A DNA stretch of 64,000 bases. Source: Provencibacterium sp. Its GTDB lineage: Bacteria; Bacillota; Clostridia; Oscillospirales; Ruminococcaceae. The notes beneath the pieces are model-generated. The model was given only the letters and a program-made list of their open reading frames with translations, did not search any database and was not told the DNA's origin. Where the stretch lies: NCBI GenBank assembly GCA_022792175.1, contig JAAWAN010000021.1:1-64000 (forward strand), read 5' to 3'. Shown piece by piece: positions 44,423-52,747 of the stretch (position 1 is the first letter of the stretch; each line of letters starts with the position of its first letter). The translations under genes were made by a program, and so were the position numbers.

Positions 44423-44428
44423 TATAAT
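44423..44428 (+). promoter_or_regulatory. activator-dependent promoter of second sugar operon
   Basis: A perfect TATAAT stands 51 bp before the LplB-like start, but the -35 position holds TATTTT. This is what is expected if the YesN-like regulator must recruit polymerase. The 190-bp intergenic region is otherwise AT-rich. Confidence 0.5.
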
Positions 44429-44478
44429 AAAATTGTCCCCAGGCAGCTCTATCTGATTTTCATGAAGGAGGATTTTGT

Positions 44479-45420
44479 ATGGAGCAGGCAGTCCGGGCCC
44501 GGCGGCTGCAGAAAAGAAGGGCATTCATCAAGCGCTTTAAGCAGACGCGGGCGCTCTATTGGTTCATCGTTCCGGGCCTTCTCTTTTATGTGCTCTTTAA
44601 ATACTACCCCATCTATGGCTCGCAGATTGCCTTTCGCGACTATTCCCCCTTTCTGGGCTTCTGGAAAAGCGAATGGGTGGGGCTGGAAAACTTCACCCGT
44701 TTCTTCTCCTCGCCCGACTTCTGGAAGATTATTAAAAATACGCTGGTTATCAACCTCGCAAACCTCATTTTCGGCTTTCCGTTCCCCATCCTTTTAGCGC
44801 TGATGCTCAGCCAGCTTTCCAACCAGCGGATGAAAAAATTTGTGCAGACGGTGACCTATGCCCCCTATTTCATCTCGGTGGTGGTCCTCGTCGGCATGCT
44901 CTATACCATGCTCTCCCCCTACAGTGGGGTGATCAACGTCCTTTTAAAAAGGATGGGGCTGCAGGCGGTGTTTTTCATGGGGAAAAAGAATCTCTATGTC
45001 CCCATTTATGTGCTCTCCGGCATCTGGCAGACGAGCGGGTGGAGCGCCGTCGTCTATATCGCGGCGCTCTCCTCGGTGAGCGAGGAGCTGCATGAGGCGG
45101 CCATTGTGGATGGGGCAGGGAGACTCAAGCGCATCTGGCATATCGATATCCCGGGCATCCTCCCCACCGTAATGACCATGCTGATTCTTTCGGCCGGGCA
45201 GCTGCTCACCATCGGCTTTGAAAAAGCCTACCTGATGCAGAACTCGATTAACATCGACGTTTCCGAGGTGCTCTCCACCTACACCTACAAGCGCGGCTTG
45301 GTGGATGGGGACTTCAGCTATGCCTCGGCCGTCGAGCTGTTCCAGTCGGCGATTAACTTCGCCATCCTGGTCGCCGTCAACCGGCTGAGCCGCCGGGTGA
45401 ACGATGTTTCCCTCTGGTAG
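44479..45420 (+). CDS. sugar ABC transporter permease, LplB-like
   Basis: 313 aa, about six membrane helices, EAA loop at SEELHEAAIVDGAGRLKRIW (about 195-214). The N-terminus is basic, followed by LYWFIVPGLLFYVLFKYYPIYG. First gene of the operon divergently arranged to the two-component system; GGAGG is 8 nt from the start. Forms a heterodimer with the 45454 product. Confidence 0.9.
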   Translation: MEQAVRARRLQKRRAFIKRFKQTRALYWFIVPGLLFYVLFKYYPIYGSQIAFRDYSPFLGFWKSEWVGLENFTRFFSSPDFWKIIKNTLVINLANLIFGFPFPILLALMLSQLSNQRMKKFVQTVTYAPYFISVVVLVGMLYTMLSPYSGVINVLLKRMGLQAVFFMGKKNLYVPIYVLSGIWQTSGWSAVVYIAALSSVSEELHEAAIVDGAGRLKRIWHIDIPGILPTVMTMLILSAGQLLTIGFEKAYLMQNSINIDVSEVLSTYTYKRGLVDGDFSYASAVELFQSAINFAILVAVNRLSRRVNDVSLW

Positions 45421-45453
45421 CGGCAGGGCATGCGGAGAAAGGAAGGGACAAAG

Positions 45454-46347
45454 ATGAAGTTTTTTAAACGCAAATCAAGGGGAGACGCGGCTTTTGACCT
45501 TATCAACGGCCTGCTGCTCGGGTTGATTGTGCTGGTGGTCGCCTACCCGCTCTATTTCAGCCTTATTGCCTCCTTCAGTGACCCGCAGGCGGTCTATCAG
45601 GGCCGGGTGCTCCTGCTGCCGGCGGACGTTACCCTGCGCGGCTACCAGAAGATTTTTTCCGACCAGTCAATCTGGACCGGATATTTAAACGCTCTTTTCT
45701 ATACCTTTACCGGCACCTGCCTGAACCTTCTTTTCACCATTCCGCTGGCCTTCGCCCTCTCGCGCAGCGAGCTGCCGCTCTGCGGGGTCTATATGAAGCT
45801 TTTCACCTTTACCATGTACTTTTACGGCGGGATTATCCCCCTTTACTTTGTCGTCAAGCAGCTTAAAATGCTCGATACCATGTGGGCGCTCATCCTCCCC
45901 ACCGTGGTTGCGACCTACAACCTGATTATCGCGCGCTCCTTTTTTATCGGCAACATTCCCGAGGAGCTGCGGGAGGCCGCCTTTCTGGATGGCTGCGGCT
46001 ATCTGCGCTTCTTCTTCCTGGTCGCGCTGCCGCTCTCCAAGGCGCTGCTCGCCGTTATGGCCCTCTTTTATGGCGCGCGGCACTGGAACGGCTATTTCGA
46101 GGCGCTCATCTATCTCAATACCGAGCGCAAATTCCCCCTGCAGCTGGTGCTGCGCACCATTTTGATCGACAGCCAGGCGGCGCTTTCAATGACCGAGGAT
46201 GCCACCACCGTTGCCGACAAGCAGCAGCTGGTGGATCTGTTAAAATATGGCTGCGTTGTCGTCTCCAGCGTACCGATGCTGATTGTCTATCCGTTTGTCC
46301 AGAAGCACTTTGTCAAGGGCGTCATGATTGGCGCGGTAAAGGGGTGA
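45454..46347 (+). CDS. sugar ABC transporter permease, LplC/YtcP-like
   Basis: 297 aa with EAA loop at EELREAAFLDGCGYLRFF (about 175-195) and the C-terminal FVKGVMIGAVKG shared with the 3183-4073 protein. The start at 45454 is taken because GGAAGGG lies 6 nt before it; an ATG at 45430 lies within the spacer. 33 bp after the LplB-like gene. Confidence 0.9.
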   Translation: MKFFKRKSRGDAAFDLINGLLLGLIVLVVAYPLYFSLIASFSDPQAVYQGRVLLLPADVTLRGYQKIFSDQSIWTGYLNALFYTFTGTCLNLLFTIPLAFALSRSELPLCGVYMKLFTFTMYFYGGIIPLYFVVKQLKMLDTMWALILPTVVATYNLIIARSFFIGNIPEELREAAFLDGCGYLRFFFLVALPLSKALLAVMALFYGARHWNGYFEALIYLNTERKFPLQLVLRTILIDSQAALSMTEDATTVADKQQLVDLLKYGCVVVSSVPMLIVYPFVQKHFVKGVMIGAVKG

Positions 46348-46407
46348 GAAGGTTATTAAAAAAGCTGGCCCCGAAAAAGCACCCATTAAAAAAGGAGTGA
46401 TCGGAAA

Positions 46408-48069
46408 ATGAAAAAAACGATGCTATTGGCCCTGGCCGCCTCGATGCTGCTTTCCTGCTTCGCGGGCTGCAGCGGCGCACAGCAAAGCGCGCCCGCCTCC
46501 TCCGCGCCCGCTGCCTCCGGCGCGGCGGCCAGCTCTGCCGCGCCGTCCCAGGCCGATCCGGCGCCCGGCGGCAAAAAAACGAAATTTTCCGCCACCTTCC
46601 TGCAGCAGGAGTGGCACGGCGACCCGAACAACATGGAAATCATGCAGCGGCTGGCCGATGAGGCGAATGTGGAAATAGACTGGCAGGTTTACCCCAGCGC
46701 CACCTGGCCGGATAAAAAGAACCTCCTCCTGGCGGGCGGAGACCTGCCGGATGTCTTCTACATGAACGCCGTCAACACGACCGATATCGCCAAATATGCC
46801 CCGCAGGGGATGTTTCTCGATTTGACCGAGCTGGTAGCGCAGTACTGCCCGCGGCTCTCGAAGATTTTTGAGGAGCGCCCCAGCTATAAAAACGTCTGCA
46901 TCAATCCGGATGACGGCAAGATGTATACCATCGCCCGCGGGGTGGAGCGCAGCGTGCAGTATACCCAGGCGCTGATGTATATCAACAAGAGCTGGCTGGA
47001 CCAGCTGGGCCTGGCGGTCCCCACCACCACCGACGAATTTTACAGCGCGCTCAAGGCCTTTAAAGAAAACGACATGAACGGCAACGGCAGCGCCGACGAC
47101 GAAATCCCCTTCTCCTTCCATCTGAGCTACAACGCGCCTAAGCTCGACTTCAGTCCCCTCTCCCTTTTCGGCGCCTTCGGATATGTCGATGTGGAAGGCT
47201 CCACAACCCCGCACTTTGTGAAGGATGAAAAGGGAGAGCTCGTTTATGTGGCCATGCAGCCGCAGTACCGGGACGCTATCGCCTTCTACAGCAAATTTGT
47301 GCAGGAGGGGCTCTGGGATGCCGAGGGCTTTACCACCCAGAATACCAGTGTTTTAAGCGCAAAGGGCAATAACGCCGAGCCCATTCTCGGCTCCTTCATG
47401 GCGTTTGACAAGTCATTTATTATCCCCGAGGATCGCTTTGATGATTATGTCATCGTCGAGCCGCTCGCCGGGCCGGACGGGACGCGCAACTGGCTCTACC
47501 ACGGCGCCTCCAACGGCAATGTCAACGGCACCCAGTTCGTGATGAGCGTCGCCGCCAAGGGCAAGGAGGAGGGCATCATGCGCTGGCTGGATGCGCATTT
47601 TGACGGGAAGACCTCGATGGAGCTGTTCTTAGGCCCCATCGGCATCACCCTCACCGAGACGGACAGCGGCATGGTCGATTACATTCCCACCCCCTCGGGC
47701 ATGTCCTACTCGGAATTCCGCTATGGCAACGCGCCAGTGCATGTCCCCTGCGCCATTCAGGGCAGCGACTGGGGGAAGAGCATTCAGGTCATGGAGGAGG
47801 ACCGCAACAAGCTGGAAATCGCCGAGGAGCACTATCTGCCCTACTCGAAGCAGTCTTCCCTCTTCCTCATCCCCAACCAGGAGGAGAGCAAATGGCTGCT
47901 CTCCAGGGCCAAGGATATCGACCAGTATGTCAGCAAAATGCAGGTCAAGTGGCTCACCGAGGGCGGCATAGAGGCCGAGTGGGAACCCTACCTTTCCGAG
48001 CTTGAAAAGCTGGGAATTGGAGAGTATTATGATATGGTCAAGGTCATGATGGACCGGATGGCCAGCTAG
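46408..48069 (+). CDS. ABC transporter extracellular sugar-binding lipoprotein
   Basis: 553 aa. Signal peptide with lipobox FAGC (Cys21; Cys17 in LLSC is a second candidate), a Ser/Ala-rich linker to about 50, then a family 1-like binding protein. It includes a calcium-like loop DMNGNGSADDE (about 227-237) also present as DLNHNGENDE in the 441-2087 protein. Follows the permeases by 60 bp with AAGGAG. Should bind an oligosaccharide, probably sulfated in view of the sulfatase downstream. Confidence 0.9.
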   Translation: MKKTMLLALAASMLLSCFAGCSGAQQSAPASSAPAASGAAASSAAPSQADPAPGGKKTKFSATFLQQEWHGDPNNMEIMQRLADEANVEIDWQVYPSATWPDKKNLLLAGGDLPDVFYMNAVNTTDIAKYAPQGMFLDLTELVAQYCPRLSKIFEERPSYKNVCINPDDGKMYTIARGVERSVQYTQALMYINKSWLDQLGLAVPTTTDEFYSALKAFKENDMNGNGSADDEIPFSFHLSYNAPKLDFSPLSLFGAFGYVDVEGSTTPHFVKDEKGELVYVAMQPQYRDAIAFYSKFVQEGLWDAEGFTTQNTSVLSAKGNNAEPILGSFMAFDKSFIIPEDRFDDYVIVEPLAGPDGTRNWLYHGASNGNVNGTQFVMSVAAKGKEEGIMRWLDAHFDGKTSMELFLGPIGITLTETDSGMVDYIPTPSGMSYSEFRYGNAPVHVPCAIQGSDWGKSIQVMEEDRNKLEIAEEHYLPYSKQSSLFLIPNQEESKWLLSRAKDIDQYVSKMQVKWLTEGGIEAEWEPYLSELEKLGIGEYYDMVKVMMDRMAS

Positions 48070-48102
48070 TCCGCCGCTAGGCTGACAAACGCCAAATACC
48101 GA

Positions 48103-48137
48103 GCCTGCCGCAGGAGGAAAATTCCCCTGCGGCAGGC
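48103..48137 (+). other. intercistronic hairpin
   Basis: Perfect 12-bp stem GCCTGCCGCAGG / CCTGCGGCAGGC without T-run between binding-protein and sulfatase genes, equivalent in position (just 3' of the binding-protein gene) to the hairpin at 2127. Confidence 0.65.
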
Positions 48138-48172
48138 CCGCATCCTCAAGCAGCAAAGGAGAGAGCCGCCCG

Positions 48173-49648
48173 ATGCCTTTTAAACCGAACATCCTGATTT
48201 TTATGACCGACCACCAGCGGGGGGATACCATCCTCTCAGACAGCCGTTGTATAACGCCGAACATCGACCGGCTGCGCAAGGAGGCGGTCAATTTTAACAG
48301 CGCCTTCTGCCCCGCGCCGCACTGCTGCCCCGCCCGCGCCACCTTTTTTACCGGCCTGTATCCGACGCAGCACGGCGTCTGGAACAACGTCAACGTCAGC
48401 AACACCCTCTCGCGCGGGTTGTTTGAGGGGGTGCGCACCTTCAGCGAGGACCTCGCCGAAAACGGCTACCGGCTCTACTTTTCCGGCAAGTGGCATGTCT
48501 CCGCAGAAGAGTCTCCAGCAGAGCGCGGCTTTGAACTGCTCCATCACCCTGCGCAGTACCGCCGCTATCCCAACCGCCCGGAATACAGCGAATGGGATTT
48601 CTATAACCGCCAGCCGATCGATTCGGGAGATGAGCCGCGCACCGAGGGGCGCATTGTCCGCCCGGGCTATACCCAATATGTGCAGTATGGCATCAGCGAA
48701 GACCCCTTCGGCGATGAGGAGGTGGCCGATGCGGCGGTCAAAAAGCTGCAGGAGCTTAAAGGGGAGCAGCCGTTTTGCCTGTTTGTCGGCCCGCTCGGGC
48801 CGCACGACCCCTATTTTGTTCCCCAGCGCTTTTTGGACCTCTATGAGCCGGGCAGCCTGCCGCTGCCGGAAAATTTTGACGACCCGATGCTGGATAAACC
48901 GGTCCTCTACCGCCGCACCCGCAGCCGCTACGACCAGCTCACGCGCGAGGAGCACCAGGAGAGCGTACGCCGGTTTTATGCTTTCTGCTCCTATGAGGAC
49001 TACCTCTTCGGCAAGGTGTATGATGCGCTCGAGCAGTCCGGCCAGAAGGAAAACACCCTCGTTCTCTACTGCTCCGACCATGGCGACTATGTGGGGGCAC
49101 ACGGACTCTGGGCCAAGGGGCTCCCCTGCTTTCGGGAGGCCTACAACATCTGCTGTATGGCCGCGGGGGCGGGCATTATGCACCCGGGCCGGGAATCCTC
49201 CGCCTTTGTCAGCCTCGCTGACTGGGCGCCCACCTTTCTGGAGCTGGCCGGCATTCCGCTTTCCCGCCCCTTCGCCGGGCGCTCGCTGCTGCCGCTGCTG
49301 CGGGATGAAACCCCGTCCGGCTGGCGGAAGGACTGCTTCACCCAGACGAACGGCAACGAAATTTACGGCATTCAGCGGGCGGTCTGGAACCAGAAGTGGA
49401 AATATGTCTTTAACTCCTTTGATTATGACGAGCTTTATGACCTAGAAAACGACCCGCTCGAAATGCACAATCTCATCTATAGCCCGCACCCCGAGCAGGG
49501 GCCGTATTCCGGCGTTGTGCGCGAAATGTGCCGCAGGCTCTGGCAGTTCGCTCATGAGACGGGGGACAGCTGCGTCAATCCCTATATCATGACGGCGCTC
49601 GCTCCCTTCGGCCCGGGCATTTTGCAGGATACCCTCGACCGGTTCTGA
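48173..49648 (+). CDS. sulfatase (arylsulfatase family S1)
   Basis: 491 aa, no signal peptide, so cytoplasmic. The signature CCPARATFFTG starts at Cys51, fitting C-x-P-x-R with Cys51 as the formylglycine precursor and Arg55; metal ligands are suggested by MTDHQRGD at the N-terminus and YCSDHGDYVGAHGLW near 300. In anaerobes Cys-type sulfatases are matured by a radical SAM enzyme (anSME), not seen in this window. Last gene of the transporter operon; it likely desulfates the imported sugar. AGGAGAG precedes the start. Confidence 0.88.
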   Translation: MPFKPNILIFMTDHQRGDTILSDSRCITPNIDRLRKEAVNFNSAFCPAPHCCPARATFFTGLYPTQHGVWNNVNVSNTLSRGLFEGVRTFSEDLAENGYRLYFSGKWHVSAEESPAERGFELLHHPAQYRRYPNRPEYSEWDFYNRQPIDSGDEPRTEGRIVRPGYTQYVQYGISEDPFGDEEVADAAVKKLQELKGEQPFCLFVGPLGPHDPYFVPQRFLDLYEPGSLPLPENFDDPMLDKPVLYRRTRSRYDQLTREEHQESVRRFYAFCSYEDYLFGKVYDALEQSGQKENTLVLYCSDHGDYVGAHGLWAKGLPCFREAYNICCMAAGAGIMHPGRESSAFVSLADWAPTFLELAGIPLSRPFAGRSLLPLLRDETPSGWRKDCFTQTNGNEIYGIQRAVWNQKWKYVFNSFDYDELYDLENDPLEMHNLIYSPHPEQGPYSGVVREMCRRLWQFAHETGDSCVNPYIMTALAPFGPGILQDTLDRF

Positions 49649-49659
49649 AGCCTTTCGGA

Positions 49660-49816
49660 AAGGGCGCGTTGCAAAATTTTTATTCCGGTTTGCAGAAACC
49701 GGAATAAGGACGGTTTCGCTCGCGAACTGCGAGCGAAATTTGACTCCGGTGGAGTCAAAAGCCGTTTTTCTAAAGGGTCTGTTGCAAAATGCGAGCATTT
49801 TGCAACAGACCCTTTT
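49660..49816 (-). repeat. compound hairpin repeat, copy 3
   Basis: Read on the minus strand: hairpin A, 20-bp stem AAGGGTCTGTTGCAAAAT... (49773-49814); AGAAAAACGGC; B, TTTGACTCC/GGAGTCAAA (49739-49759); C, TTTCGCTCGC/GCGAGCGAAA (49714-49738); CCGTCC; then a TTATTCCGGTTT hairpin (49680-49707) and AAAATTTTGCAACGCGCCC. Same order as copies 1 and 2. Lies between convergent genes and can terminate both. Confidence 0.8.
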
Positions 49817-49843
49817 CAAACGGAAGGCAGGCTTTGCAGCCGG

Positions 49844-50344
49844 CTATTCCCAGTGCACAATCTCGGAAAGCTCCTTGCGCGGGCGCGGCGCGGGCTGCTC
49901 TGCCGGGTAGCCCAGCGGGGTAATCATAACGGCGTTCCTGTTTTCCGGAAGGCCGAGCGCCTCTGCCACCGCCTTTGCGTCGAAAGCGCCCATCCAGCAG
50001 GTGCCGAGGCCCTGTTCCTGCGCCTCGAGAATGGCGAAGGCCATCGCGATTGAGAGATCGACACTGTCGGTGCGCTGCGCGCAGGGCATCATGGCGGGAT
50101 CCACCCCGCAGGCAACCAGAATGACCGGCGCCTCCTCCAAAAATGCCGCGCCGTTTGCCGCCTGCCAAATGGCCTTTCGCTTTTTCTCATCCTGCACGAC
50201 AAAAAACTCCCAGGCCTGCCGGTTGCGGGCGGAGGGAGCCAGGCGCGCCGCCTCTAAAATCCTCTCTATCTTTTCCCGCTCCACCGGGCGCGGCTGATAA
50301 GCGCGCACGCTCCTGCGGCCTTTAATCGCTTCCATCAGCTCCAA
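49844..50344 (-). CDS. nitroreductase family protein
   Basis: 166-aa FMN-dependent nitroreductase-like protein; IKGRRSVRAYQPRPV and LAPSARNRQAWEF are the FMN-phosphate-binding N-terminal blocks, and GLGTCWMGAF near 120 and ITPLGYPAE near 145 are family marks. TTG at 50344 is chosen as start: AGGAGAGG lies 6 nt upstream and yields MELMEAIKGRRS as in homologues; ATG at 50335 is the alternative. Substrate unknown. Confidence 0.88.
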   Translation of the reverse strand: MELMEAIKGRRSVRAYQPRPVEREKIERILEAARLAPSARNRQAWEFFVVQDEKKRKAIWQAANGAAFLEEAPVILVACGVDPAMMPCAQRTDSVDLSIAMAFAILEAQEQGLGTCWMGAFDAKAVAEALGLPENRNAVMITPLGYPAEQPAPRPRKELSEIVHWE

Positions 50345-50500
50345 ACATATCCTCTCCTTTCTTTTGGCTTTATTATACCGCTCTCCCGCCCTTCGCGGCA
50401 AGGGGAAATCTATTTTGCGGCATCTCCCTTTTGCTCTTTTAAAAGCAGGGGAATTGTGGTAAACTAGGCTTATCAGCCTATAAAGATGGGAGATATGCCT

Positions 50501-51175
50501 ATGCAGTGGCTCTACCGCCTGGAAAGAAAGTTCGGAAGATATGCCATTCCCAATCTGATGGTCTACATCTGCCTGACGATGCTCGCCGTCTTCTTGCTGG
50601 ATGCCATTGTGGGCATCCCCATTTCCGCCCTCATTTCGCTGAACCGCGCGGCGCTGCTGCGCGGGCAGGTCTGGCGGCTTTTGACCTTTATCTTCGTCCC
50701 GCCCTCCTCGGGGGTCATTACTATTCTGTTCGCGCTCTATTTTTACTATTTTATCGGTTCCAGTCTGGAGAGTGCCTGGGGAGCCTTTCAGTTTAATATC
50801 TACTATCTCTGCGGCATGCTGGGCGCCATCATCGCTGCGCTTGTCAGCGGCTGGGGCAGCAACACCTACCTCAACCTCTCGCTCTTTCTCGCCTTTGCCC
50901 AGCTGTTTCCCGAGCACCAGGTGCTGCTCTTCTTCTTTATCCCCATCAAGGTGAAGTATCTCGCCTATCTCGATTGGGCGCTCTTCGCGCTGAGCTTTGT
51001 CACCGGCCTGCTGATGCGGGACTGGGCCACCTGTATGGCCATTATCATGTCCCTTCTCAACTTCTTTCTCTTCTTCGGCCCCGGCTTTATGCAGCACATA
51101 CGCGACCGGCGCCGCTTCGGCGCCGTGCGCAGAAATTGGCAAAACCAGATGCGGAATAACAAAAACCGCTTCTGA
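50501..51175 (+). CDS. rhomboid-like membrane protein without catalytic serine
   Basis: 224 aa with about six membrane segments and a basic C-terminal tail. The WRLLTFIFVPP segment (about 57-67) resembles the loop before TM2 of rhomboids and derlins. The GxSG of active rhomboids is absent: the equivalent helix reads NTYLNLSLFLAFAQLF. Thus it is probably a pseudoprotease. Start at 50501 is set by GGGAG at 8 nt; ATGs at 50486 and 50495 are too close to it. Function unknown. Confidence 0.65.
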   Translation: MQWLYRLERKFGRYAIPNLMVYICLTMLAVFLLDAIVGIPISALISLNRAALLRGQVWRLLTFIFVPPSSGVITILFALYFYYFIGSSLESAWGAFQFNIYYLCGMLGAIIAALVSGWGSNTYLNLSLFLAFAQLFPEHQVLLFFFIPIKVKYLAYLDWALFALSFVTGLLMRDWATCMAIIMSLLNFFLFFGPGFMQHIRDRRRFGAVRRNWQNQMRNNKNRF

Positions 51176-51207
51176 GTCCCGACCCAAAACAACAAGGAGG
51201 ACAGAGT

Positions 51208-52221
51208 ATGATGCCAACCGTCACCCTCGGCCGCACCGGCCTTCAAAGCCCCAAGAACGCCTTCGGCGCGCTTCCCATCCAGCGGGACAGCAAGGAGGAG
51301 GCCATCCGGATTCTCCGGGAGGCCTATGAACGCGGCTTCACCTACTATGATACCGCGCGCAGCTATACCGACAGCGAGGAGAAGCTCGGCGCCGCCTTCC
51401 ATGGCATGCGCGACAAAATCATCCTGGCTACCAAGACCCCTTCCAAAACGGCCGCAGGCTTCTGGAAGGATCTGGATACCTCGCTGAGGCTGCTGCAGAC
51501 CGATTATATCGATCTCTATCAGTTTCATAACCCCGCTTTTCTCCCTGTTCCGGGCGATGAAAGCGGCCTCTACGAGGCAATGCAGGAGGCGAAAAAGCAG
51601 GGCAAAATCCGCTTTATCGGCATCACCAACCACCGGCTGCCGGTGGCCGAGGCGGCGGTCGATTCGGGCCTTTACGATACGCTGCAGTTCCCCTTCTCCT
51701 ACCTATCGGATGAAAAGGAGATTGCGCTCGTGCGCCGCTGCAAGGAGAAAAACGTCGGCTTTATCGCGATGAAGGCGCTCTCCGGCGGGCTTATCCAGAG
51801 CGCGGCGGCCGCTTATGCGTTCATGCTCGGCTACGACAATGTGCTGCCCATCTGGGGGATACAGCGCATGCAGGAGCTTTTGGAGTTTGCCGCCTTTAAC
51901 GATGCGCCTCCCGCTCTGGATGAAAAGCTGCAGGCGCTCATAGAAAAGGATCGGACAGAGCTTTCCGGCAACTTTTGCCGCGGCTGCGGCTACTGCCAGC
52001 CCTGCCCGGCGGGGATTGATATTCCGACCTGCGCGCGCATTTCGCTGCTGCTGCGCCGCTCGCCGGCTGCCCGCTGGCTCGAACCGGATTTTCGGGAGCA
52101 GATGGCCCGCATTGACGACTGCCGGCACTGCGGACACTGCACCAGCCACTGCCCCTATGGGCTGGATACCCCCGAGCTGCTGCGGGCCAATTATGAGGAC
52201 TATAAGACGTTTTTAAAATAA
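51208..52221 (+). CDS. aldo/keto reductase with C-terminal 4Fe-4S domain (COG1453)
   Basis: 337 aa. AKR barrel with TYYDTARSYTDSEEKLG (Asp and Tyr of the tetrad near 50-55), ATKTPSKT (Lys) and LYQFHN (His). The C-terminal part has CRGCGYCQPCPAGIDIP and CRHCGHCTSHCPYG, two ferredoxin-like clusters. Paralogue of 11619-12713 with the same domain order. AAGGAGG precedes the start. Redox partner and substrate unknown. Confidence 0.85.
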   Translation: MMPTVTLGRTGLQSPKNAFGALPIQRDSKEEAIRILREAYERGFTYYDTARSYTDSEEKLGAAFHGMRDKIILATKTPSKTAAGFWKDLDTSLRLLQTDYIDLYQFHNPAFLPVPGDESGLYEAMQEAKKQGKIRFIGITNHRLPVAEAAVDSGLYDTLQFPFSYLSDEKEIALVRRCKEKNVGFIAMKALSGGLIQSAAAAYAFMLGYDNVLPIWGIQRMQELLEFAAFNDAPPALDEKLQALIEKDRTELSGNFCRGCGYCQPCPAGIDIPTCARISLLLRRSPAARWLEPDFREQMARIDDCRHCGHCTSHCPYGLDTPELLRANYEDYKTFLK

Positions 52222-52269
52222 CGTCAGCCGGTTAGCCGCTCATCCGGCTGCCCCAAGGAGAATCTGCAG

Positions 52270-52710
52270 ATGGAAAAAACTCTCGCCGAGGCGCTCGCTA
52301 TTATGGACGGACGGTTCGGCTGCGACTCGCTCATTGCGCTGGCAACGGTGGAAAACGGCCGCCCCGCCGTGCGGGCGGTGAACGCCTACTATGCGGACGG
52401 CACCTTTTATGTGATTACCCACGGGCTTTCAAACAAGATGCGGCAGCTGAGAGAAAACCCGGCCGCCGCCGTGTGCGGCGACTGGTTTACCGGGGAGGGG
52501 ACGGGCGAAAGTATTGGCCATCCCCGCGCGCCGGAAAACCGGGAGCTGATGGACAAGTTGTGCGCCATTTTCGCCGCATGGTATGATAACGGGCACATCG
52601 ATGAAAATGACCCGAACACCTGTATTCTGCGCATCCGCCTGAAGGAAGGGGTTCTCTTCTCTCACGGCACGCGCTATGCGATTGATTTCATGGAAAACCG
52701 GCTGAAATAA
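52270..52710 (+). CDS. pyridoxamine 5'-phosphate oxidase-like flavin protein
   Basis: 146-aa split-barrel protein: LIALATVENGRPAVRAVNAYY at residues 20-40 and FYVITHGLSNKMRQLRENP near 47-65 are the FMN-binding strands of this superfamily. Clostridial members of this length are assigned as putative flavin reductases or heme/F420-like binders; true PdxH activity is doubtful because the protein is short. AAGGAG precedes it. It lies between the reductase and amylase genes in one direction. Confidence 0.75.
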   Translation: MEKTLAEALAIMDGRFGCDSLIALATVENGRPAVRAVNAYYADGTFYVITHGLSNKMRQLRENPAAAVCGDWFTGEGTGESIGHPRAPENRELMDKLCAIFAAWYDNGHIDENDPNTCILRIRLKEGVLFSHGTRYAIDFMENRLK

Positions 52711-52747
52711 AACCGCCCTGGCCCGGCAGAGGAAAGGATGACTGCGC

